The position numbers and the translations under genes are program-made. A stretch of DNA of 10,628 bases, taken from Baffinella frigidus (taxonomy: Eukaryota; Cryptophyceae; Cryptomonadales; Baffinellaceae). The notes beneath the pieces are model-generated. The model saw only the letters and a list, made by a program, of their open reading frames with translations. It had not been told where the DNA came from and did no database searches. The first letter of the stretch is position 1. The number at the start of each line of letters is the position of its first letter. The DNA lies in NCBI GenBank assembly GCA_026770585.1, contig MU646324.1, forward strand, positions 806,558-817,185, in the 5' to 3' direction. Below are positions 7,601 to 10,628 of the stretch, one piece after another.

Positions 7601-10600
7601 ACGCGTGGATGTGGATGGACTCAAAGTTAGAAAGTGACGCCTGGGCCACTTAGCAGCCACCGGGGACTTCACGGATACAGTCCATCTAAACGATTTGTAC
7701 TAGAATCTTATCCATTGCCCTGGAACCTAACCAAAATTTCACCTTGAATCCGAGGTGAAAATTTCTTCGGTTGCTGCTAAGTGGTGTACCCCCCCCCGTT
7801 CGCAGATCAAAAACGTGCTGAAGCAGGAGCCAGAGGCGCTGCTCAAGCGGAGCTCCAAGCCAGGCCCGCAGGCTGAGCTCGATTTCTGGACGCATAAGGC
7901 TGAGAACCTTAACCTGATCCACCTGCAGCTGCACGGGGAGCGCATTCAGAAGGTACGTTGGCAACTTTGGGATGTAATCAACTTGTGGATAGCACGGGGG
8001 ATGCAATGCCACCCTGGAGGGGACTTGCGGCCAATCCCGAATAACCCTTTATCGCAAAAGTTGACATGATTTATACCACTAAAATTCATATTAGACTTTT
8101 TTGTACCAGATCCATTCATCACGGGGCAGCCGCATTACGGCCGCATCTCAGGGGGAGTTGACTTAAGCATGCTCAAAATACCATAATGTTCCATCCAGGG
8201 TGGCATAGATATCACGGGCACGTGGATATGCCAACACATATTTCAGCAGAGGGCACCTCCACACGGTGGGCTACGAGGGTTTCGGGATCCCTAGATTTAG
8301 CGGTAGCGTGACCAACTTTGCATGAGAAAATCCTTAAAGTTAACTGCCAACAGGGTAAGTTGATTTTTGATGAAAGGTCCGTAGTCCACCGTGTGGCTCG
8401 GGTTTGTCGTGCGTGAGTGCTCCGATGCCCCGATCTTCACGGTGTTCCACGCCACATGGTTTTTGGTTGATTTGCTTGAATTCTGAGGGGGCGCATCGCC
8501 TGTGTTTCCGAATCGGATTTCCACCAACCTTCACAAATCGAGGAAGGGCATTGATCAGCAGGACACTATCCACGCCAGGTCACAAGTTCCTTTTTCACAC
8601 ACACTCGTTCGCGCTAAAAGTGTTTAGATGGCTTATGTGGTACAGATTTTTAAAACTCCGGCGGCAAACAGCTCCAATTCCCAACACTTTTGGCGTGTTT
8701 CTCGGGTAGAATCAACTTTACTCGAACATCGTGTGTAGTAAAATGGAAATTGGACTTGTGACCTGGCGTGGCCACCGCACAGAATCGCGTACCCGTGAGA
8801 ACACTTGAAAGGTGCTTGCTGATGAATGTGGTTGACTAGGATAAATTGGGCCCATTTGGTCTAGGGGTTACCCTAAACCCTAAACCCTAAACCCTAAACC
8901 CTAAACCCTAAACCCTAAACCCTAAACCCTAGGGGATAACCCCTAGACCCTACGATAGGCAATCCACAGGGACGTCAGGTTATTCCGAGGGCTATCCTCA
9001 CGTAAAGTCGCTCGATTTGGGCTATATATTTTCCCTTGGTAGCCCGCTGTGTGGTAGGCTGAAGCACGCGAGAATTGAACAGGTTATGAACGTGCTGGAG
9101 ATGACGAAAAGCACTTACTTCCCTGCCTTCGACCGCCTCTGCAAGGAGGTCCTCCCCACACGAGGCTATCCATGCGAACATAATAAATGTCGATTGTAAG
9201 CATTTGTGTAGTGATTTTCGTATGTTTGGTCGAATAGATGGACAAGCTACACGCTTTCCGTGTAGGCACGTGACTATTCTCCCCACACAATTTACACTCG
9301 ACATTTATTCTGTTCGCATGGATAGCCTCGTGTGGATGCCCCTCCTTCAACCCCCCCCCCTTCGACTCCGCGTTTCTCGAGCAAGCGGCGCTAGGGAGTC
9401 GTTGGGTTTCTTCAAGTAAGGATGGACGCTCTCATCCCGGCGTCAGCCTATTTCAAGCATTCCGTAGCGGGCTCGTTTCTCAAGGCTCATAGACTTTTGT
9501 ATCACTCAACTCAAGGCTCAAGGGCCTCATTTCGGACCTGTATCGAGAGTAATAAAGAAGAAGAAGATTCCGTAGTACCCTACCGCACTGCATACCGTAG
9601 CACCCTACGGAATGCCGTCCTTCGGCGAGTCGTTGGGACTCTCGGATGCCCGGTATTGTCGAAATGGGCTTCGCGCGGAATCGAGGTCAGGTCAGGAAAT
9701 CAGGAAAATTTCCAAAAATGGACTGTTATGCTATCTTAGGCATGGTTTTTATCTCAAAATAGCATCTCCCACCCATAAGATGACACAAAAAGGCAAAAGA
9801 ATAAAAAATGTTGCTGGCCTGACCTCGATTTTTTCCGCGCGGAGCCCATTTCGACAATACCACTCGGAGGAAGACGAACCTTTCATCAAAAGTCAACTTA
9901 CCTCAAGACAATTAACCTGAAGAATTTTTCTATGCAAATTGGTCACGTAACACCCCGGAATCAAGGGGCAACAAAACCCTCGAAGCCCATCGTGTGGCTT
10001 GAGCCCAGTTCGACCGCCTCTGTAAGAAGGCCCTCCTCCCCTCCTTTCCTTTTTCGGACACTGCCTTCTCGACCTTGCATTTCTTTGCTTACGTGGATGG
10101 CCCTCTTCTCCTCCTTTCCTTTTTCGGACACTGCCTACTCGACCTTGCATTTCTTTGCTCACGTGGATCGCGGGCCCGCTTAGTGGCGTCCGTTCAAGTA
10201 TGTACATTTGGCGTATGTTAATGGGGTAACGGCCTGAAAATGGGGTAGTTAGGCCTACGGCAGTGCCTAGGACCTCCTACCGTAGGCCGAGACTTTTTGG
10301 TCCTAGGATCCCTCGGCCTACGGTAGGAGGTCCTAGGCAATACCGTATGCCTAACTACCCCATTGTCAGGCCGTTACCCTGTGAATGTACATTTGGCATT
10401 CGCCTGTTGAAGGAAAGCATGGCTCCATCTCTACACCTATCCCCTACCCCCTATCCCCTATCCCCTAAACCCTAAAACCCAACCCCTAGGTGATCCACGC
10501 GCGGTCCGAGGCGAACGACAACCTGGTCTTCCTTCGTCCGGCGAACAAACACTTCTCTCTCCTCGTTCGAAAACACACTGGTCTCTCCCGTTGCCTGACT

Positions 10601-10628
10601 TCTGAAGTCACTTTTCACCTGCTCACCA
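4301..10628 (+). CDS. Axonemal-type dynein heavy chain, N-terminal tail portion, eight exons, 3' incomplete
   Basis: Joining 4301-4615, 5839-5889, 6016-6065, 6300-6357, 6895-6996, 7806-7952, 9083-9148 and 10490-end gives one uninterrupted frame: 263 codons through exon 7, then 46 more to the edge. The pieces follow the order of the heavy-chain tail: a variable segment ending in EEV, then NQEGWPE, then ITIGSSVGKTLLPLPP, then ILENAVVTWTKQ-IKNVLKQ, then ELDFWTHKAENLN, then STYFPAFDRLCKE, then EANDNLVFLRP. In the family this tail (Pfam DHC_N1 and the region before it) dimerises and binds intermediate chains; the AAA+ motor, normally over 3000 residues further on, lies outside the window. Such chains power ciliary beating from the axoneme. 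The WTKQIK/FW/NLN pattern reminds me most of outer-arm alpha/beta chains (DNAH9/11/17, ODA11/ODA4), recalled and not aligned. All introns are GT-AG. The true 5' end is uncertain. Confidence 0.9.
4657..4777. mobile_element. MITE-like element, family A copy 1 (121 bp)
   Basis: Perfect 15-bp terminal inverted repeats CTAGCTCTGCCTGAG / CTCAGGCAGAGCTAG. Flanks GGAGC (4652-4656) and GAAGC (4778-4782) look like a 5-bp target duplication with one change. Interior shares TCTGGCTCGTC, CATTCGCC/CAGTCGCC and TTTTGTACTG with copy 2. No transposase. Confidence 0.88.
5038..5160. mobile_element. MITE-like element, family A copy 2 (123 bp)
   Basis: Perfect 15-bp terminal inverted repeats CTAGCTCTGCCCGAG / CTCGGGCAGAGCTAG, continuing inward as a near-perfect stem (TCTGGCTCGTCATAAAAGTA and its complement). 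Flanked by an exact 5-bp direct repeat AGCTT (5033-5037 and 5161-5165), the expected target duplication. Confidence 0.93.
5279..5431. mobile_element. MITE-like inverted-repeat element, family B (153 bp)
   Basis: Arms of about 33 nt pair: GAATTTCATC then GATAACTGAATCAGTTCC on the left with GGAACTGATTCAGTTATC then GATGAAATTC on the right. A 3-bp TCC follows the right end and precedes the left end, a possible target duplication. The interior has the palindrome AATTAGGAGGCCTAATT. Confidence 0.85.
5449..5838. repeat. Minisatellite of GGAGCAAAAGCTAGGCGCTC units ending at splice acceptor
   Basis: About nine variable units share GGAGCAAAAGCTAGGCGCTC followed by CAAA and a short variable link (GACATGGACTTGT, CACTGGTCTTGT, CCACCACCGGACTT), spaced roughly 40-50 nt. 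One stretch (5727-5790) has degenerated. The last unit is cut off at GGGAGCAG and this AG is the acceptor of exon 2. Confidence 0.9.
5839..5889 (+). CDS. Dynein heavy chain exon 2 (51 nt, carries NQEGWPE)
   Basis: This 17-codon exon reads VFFPLTATEQNQEGWPE. NQEGWP is one of the most recognisable short motifs of the axonemal heavy-chain tail, just before the segment binding at KTLLPLP. The acceptor is GGAGCAG (ends 5838), contributed by the last unit of a minisatellite; the donor is GAG|GTCTTC. A shorter version starting at 5869 (21 nt, after AACAG) would also keep phase if exon 1 ran to 4648. The longer form is preferred because it supplies the expected PL before NQEGW. Confidence 0.82.
5890..6015 (+). 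repeat. Dynein intron 2 (126 nt), almost entirely telomere-like repeats
   Basis: After the donor GTCTTCT the sequence runs straight into (CCCTAAA)n and variants and ends AAACCAG. No other sequence is present, so the intron is essentially a telomere-like array with splice sites. The C-rich + strand unit contains neither GT nor AG. Confidence 0.93.
6016..6065 (+). CDS. Dynein heavy chain exon 3
   Basis: The 50-nt exon reads VISKEIVDNFHNFIANS, with the last codon split (phase 2). It begins after AACCAG at the end of a telomere-like intron and ends at AACTC|GTACAC. The family has a V-x-x-D-V-x-x-x-x-H-x-F helix immediately after NQEGWPE, so order and spacing match. The codon run GTG-ATC-TCC-AAG-GAG-ATC-GTG-GAC is G/C-ending throughout, standing out sharply from the repeats on both sides. 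Confidence 0.92.
6066..6299 (+). repeat. Dynein intron 3 (234 nt), telomere-like repeats throughout
   Basis: Phase 2. It starts GTACACCCTAGACCC and continues as CCCTAAA and variants (CCCTGAA, CCCCAAA, CCTTACA) to AAACCAG. The first five bases GTACA equal the first five of exon 4. Confidence 0.93.
6300..6357 (+). CDS. Dynein heavy chain exon 4 (KTLLPLPP motif)
   Basis: A 58-nt exon after AACCAG. Its first G completes the serine codon split by the phase-2 intron; it then reads YITIGSSVGKTLLPLPPHQ and ends at CAG|GTCGAG. The G-x-x-x-GKTLLPLP segment is conserved in axonemal dynein tails. Exons 3 and 4 together make 36 codons, confirming the phase. Confidence 0.92.
6433..6454. repeat. TTA microsatellite
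   Basis: Seven uninterrupted TTA trinucleotides (22 nt) next to the left end of the following inverted repeat. Confidence 0.97.
6458..6550. mobile_element. Short inverted-repeat element (93 bp)
   Basis: Ends TCAAGTGGCGAG / CTCGCCACTTAA pair over 11 of 12 bases. Inside are further small palindromes, GGGGGTCAAAATTGACCCCC and CCCTACGGTAGGG; the latter resembles the CCTACGGTAGG core of the element at 10213-10384. Confidence 0.65.
6603..6626 (+). pseudogene. Fragment copy of exon 5 start (copy 1)
   Basis: After GGAGTAG the sequence reads VNSKGAGA, against MNSKGAGE in exon 5, then runs into telomere-like sequence. Valine at the first position gives an AG|GT junction like other exons of this gene. 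It has no usable donor and is probably a broken duplicate. Confidence 0.6.
6713..6766 (+). pseudogene. Copy of the first 18 codons of exon 5 (copy 2)
   Basis: Preceded by CTAAACCAG, as the working exon is by CTCAACCAG, this 54-nt copy encodes exactly the same 18 residues (MNSKGAGESEHEHDAREK). Its five base differences from 6895-6948 all fall at third codon positions and are synonymous. After GAGAAG the match stops; no good donor follows and the frame hits a stop at 6782. It may be a decayed exon duplicate or a cryptic acceptor. Confidence 0.85.
6895..6996 (+). CDS. Dynein heavy chain exon 5
   Basis: A 34-codon exon following CAACCAG. It begins MNSKGAGESEHEHDAREK and ends with VHILENAVVTWTKQ before GTGTAG. 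The I-L-E-x-x-V-V-x-WT-x-QI helix marks the start of the DHC_N1 domain, and the Q of TKQ joins directly to IKNVLKQ in the next exon. The histidine- and glutamate-rich first half is the variable charged linker usual at this place. Its first 54 nt have a near-identical upstream copy at 6713-6766. Confidence 0.9.
7005..7160. repeat. Telomere-like tract in reverse orientation (TTTAGGG/TTTGGGG)
   Basis: G-rich strand on +: GGGGTTTG and GGGTTTA units of variable length begin eight bases after the donor. It is the only tract in the gene oriented this way, and it lies at the 5' rather than the 3' end of its intron. Confidence 0.93.
7309..7362. repeat. Small hairpin related to element at 7452-7586
   Basis: Arms CAACGAAAATTGCTACACAA and TTGTGTAGTGAATTTCGTTG pair at 17 of 20 positions around a 14-nt loop. 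The AACGAAATT-ACTACAC core also occurs in the arms of the next element. Confidence 0.75.
7452..7586. mobile_element. MITE-like inverted-repeat element (135 bp)
   Basis: Ends TCTCAAAAA / TTTTTGAGA, then AAAGGGTTT-CGAAATTTAC and its complement, pair over about 45 nt per arm with small indels. Interior is AT-rich. No clear target duplication. Confidence 0.8.
7646..7784. mobile_element. Inverted-repeat element (139 bp)
   Basis: CCACTTAGCAGCCACCG at the left pairs with CGGTTGCTGCTAAGTGG at the right with few mismatches. It contains a nested hairpin (7733-7764) and ends 21 nt before the acceptor of exon 6. Confidence 0.7.
7806..7952 (+). CDS. Dynein heavy chain exon 6 (core of the DHC_N1 domain)
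   Basis: A 49-codon exon between a textbook C-rich acceptor (CCCCCCCCCGTTCGCAG, ending 7805) and the consensus donor AAG|GTACGT. It reads IKNVLKQEPEALL, then a glycine-proline turn, then ELDFWTHKAENLN, then LQLHGERIQK. The E-L/I-x-FW-x-x-x-x-x-NL pattern is diagnostic for dynein heavy-chain tails and makes this the best single identification in the window. No stop or frameshift is present. Confidence 0.96.
8308..8377. repeat. Dispersed inverted copy, partner at 9879-9946
   Basis: From GTGACCAA through GGTAAGTTGATTTTTGATGA it matches the reverse complement of 9879-9946 at about 80% by eye. The partner lies in the next intron, so the same sequence was inserted in both introns in opposite directions. 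Confidence 0.75.
8570..8771. mobile_element. MITE-like inverted-repeat element (202 bp)
   Basis: CCACGCCAGGTCACAAGT at the left pairs exactly with ACTTGTGACCTGGCGTGG at the right; pairing continues weakly inward (AACACTTTTGGCG against CGCTAAAAGTGTT). No transposase and no clear target duplication. Confidence 0.85.
8858..8949. repeat. Perfect telomeric array framed by inverted repeats
   Basis: Eight uninterrupted CCCTAAA units plus CCCT (8871-8930) lie between GGTCTAGGGGTTA (8858-8870) and its exact reverse complement TAACCCCTAGACC (8937-8949). It is the only perfect array in the window. Confidence 0.97.
9083..9148 (+). CDS. Dynein heavy chain exon 7
   Basis: A 22-codon exon after TTGAACAG, reading VMNVLEMTKSTYFPAFDRLCKE and ending at GAG|GTCCTC. 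The family continues after the FW/NLN helix with V-x-x-VLE-x-x-KSTY-x-x-AF-x-x-L, so this is the direct continuation. Phase is 0 at both ends. The last 21 nt recur in altered form at 10009-10029 in the following intron, and the donor lies at the edge of a 0.2 kb inverted repeat. Confidence 0.93.
9149..9345. mobile_element. Inverted-repeat element starting at the exon 7 donor
   Basis: The left arm CACACGAGGCTATCCATGCG followed by AATAAATGTCGA (9156-9193) pairs with the right arm at 9298-9340, which carries the complement with one or two differences. Pairing extends outward into AAGGAGG at the exon 7 end, matched by CCTCCTT at about 9342-9348. Confidence 0.85.
9567..9613. repeat. Small hairpin ATTCCGTAG / CTACGGAAT
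   Basis: Nine-bp perfect arms around a 29-nt spacer that contains further ACCGTAG/CTACCG pairing. The motif resembles the CCTACGGTAGG core seen at 6519 and in 10213-10384. Confidence 0.7.
9652..9861. mobile_element. MITE-like inverted-repeat element (about 210 bp)
   Basis: GGTATTGTCGAAATGGGCT plus CGCGCGGAA and ATCGAGGTCAGG on the left pairs with the complement on the right (CCTGACCTCGAT, TTCCGCGCGGAGCCCATTTC, GACAATACC). CTCGG occurs just outside both ends (9641-9645 and 9863-9867), perhaps a target duplication. Confidence 0.88.
9879..9946. repeat. Dispersed inverted copy, partner at 8308-8377
   Basis: Reverse-complement match to the copy in intron 6, beginning CCTTTCATCAAAAGTCAACT and ending TTGGTCAC. 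Confidence 0.75.
10009..10029 (+). pseudogene. Fragment copy of exon 7 3' end
   Basis: After GAGCCCAG the sequence reads FDRLCKK, against FDRLCKE at 9128-9148, and continues with GCCCTCCTCCCC against the working intron start GTCCTCCCC. Nineteen of 21 bases match. The donor GT has become GC. It is a duplicated, non-functional exon edge. Confidence 0.75.
10029..10168. repeat. Two-copy tandem duplication, period 70 bp
   Basis: Units 10029-10098 and 10099-10168 share GGCCCTC, CTCCTTTCCTTTTTCGGACA, CTCGACCTTGCATTTCTTTG and ACGTGGAT with only a few base changes. Pyrimidine-rich on the + strand. Confidence 0.95.
10213..10384. mobile_element. MITE-like hairpin element (172 bp) with 13-bp direct flanks
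   Basis: A 68-bp stem (10224-10291 with 10312-10379) closes on a 20-nt loop, with few mismatches; it includes GGGTAACGGCCTGA, GGGGTAGTTAGGC and CCTAGGACCTCCTACCGTAG. The exact 13-mer ATGTACATTTGGC stands on both sides (10200-10212 and 10385-10397), as a target duplication would. Confidence 0.92.
10440..10489. repeat. Telomere-like tail of intron 7
   Basis: CCCCTA units grade into CCCTAAACCCTAAAACCC and end in CCCCTAG, the acceptor of exon 8. It provides the pyrimidine-rich sequence upstream of the splice site. Confidence 0.85.
10490..10628 (+). CDS. Dynein heavy chain exon 8, 3' end outside window or uncertain
   Basis: After the acceptor AACCCCTAG at the end of a telomere-like tract, the frame reads VIHARSEANDNLVFLRP. 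A(R)-x-EA-x-DN-x-x-FL-x-P follows the LCKE helix in the family. Beyond about 10540 the similarity fades (ANKHFSLLV and on) and codon usage shifts to A/T-ending codons, yet the frame stays open to the edge. Either the exon continues or it ends earlier, for example at a GT at 10536. The first 17 codons are secure and the rest is uncertain. Confidence 0.75.
   Translation, partial: MIHARSEANDNLVFLRPANKHFSLLVRKHTGLSRCLTSEVTFHLLT

Larger units (their letters stand above)
6997..7805 (+). other. Dynein intron 5 (809 nt)
   Basis: Phase 0, GTGTAG to CCGTTCGCAG. It opens with a G-rich, reversed telomere-like tract, followed by three separate inverted-repeat structures (7309-7362, 7452-7586, 7646-7784) and a small hairpin at 7733-7764, then a C run before the acceptor. 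No coding sequence. Confidence 0.8.
7953..9082 (+). other. Dynein intron 6 (1130 nt)
   Basis: Phase 0, consensus donor GTACGT, acceptor TTGAACAG. It contains a weak inverted repeat (12-bp exact arms at 8007-8018 and 8194-8205), one arm of a dispersed repeat (8308-8377), a 202-bp inverted-repeat element (8570-8771) and a perfect telomeric array framed by inverted repeats (8858-8949). Open frames near 8300-8700 show no motif. Confidence 0.8.
9149..10489 (+). other. Dynein intron 7 (1341 nt)
   Basis: Phase 0, GTCCTC to CCCCTAG. In order it holds an inverted-repeat element beginning at the donor (about 9149-9345), a small CCGTAG hairpin (9567-9613), a 0.2 kb inverted-repeat element (9652-9861), a dispersed repeat arm (9879-9946), a fragment copy of exon 7 (10009-10029), a 70-bp tandem duplication (10029-10168), a long hairpin element (10213-10384) and a telomere-like tail. 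Confidence 0.8.

Noticed and set aside
9204-9739. Open frames of 70-105 codons in intron 7
   Set aside because: They cross inverted-repeat elements and have no motif or exon-like codon bias.

Overview
The window looks like nuclear DNA of a flagellated green alga (or a relative) with a repeat-rich genome. Two things point there. C-rich telomere-type heptamers (CCCTAAA, the plant/green-algal type) are scattered through it, mostly degenerate and internal. The only recognisable gene encodes an axonemal-type dynein heavy chain, split by GT-AG introns. A prasinophyte such as Cymbomonas would fit, but that is a guess from memory and was not checked. Nothing here looks bacterial or viral.

Layout. 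1-3816: no confident gene. It holds a two-copy tandem duplication of about 180 bp (124-480), an inverted repeat whose arms (661-773 and 2019-2149) enclose a 0.5 kb degenerate telomere-like tract (1411-1897), a 38-bp duplication (2200-2274) and one weak exon candidate (38-104). 3817-3966: a possible first coding exon. 4301-10628: the 5' part of the dynein heavy chain gene on the + strand, running off the right edge. Eight exons (4301-4615, 5839-5889, 6016-6065, 6300-6357, 6895-6996, 7806-7952, 9083-9148, 10490-end) join in one open frame and read as consecutive pieces of the N-terminal tail of the heavy chain. Six of the seven introns are phase 0 and the third is phase 2.

The introns are the unusual part. 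They make up about 85% of the gene span. Some consist almost wholly of telomere-like repeats (introns 2 and 3). Others are collections of short terminal-inverted-repeat elements resembling MITEs, several with visible target-site duplications. One is dominated by a minisatellite that ends exactly at the splice acceptor. Most introns sit in an AG|GT context on both sides. Fragments of the neighbouring exons recur inside two introns; in one case the only differences from the working exon are synonymous. This fits an origin by insertion or tandem duplication (introner-like gain), which is inference. No RNA gene, CRISPR array or complete autonomous transposon was seen.
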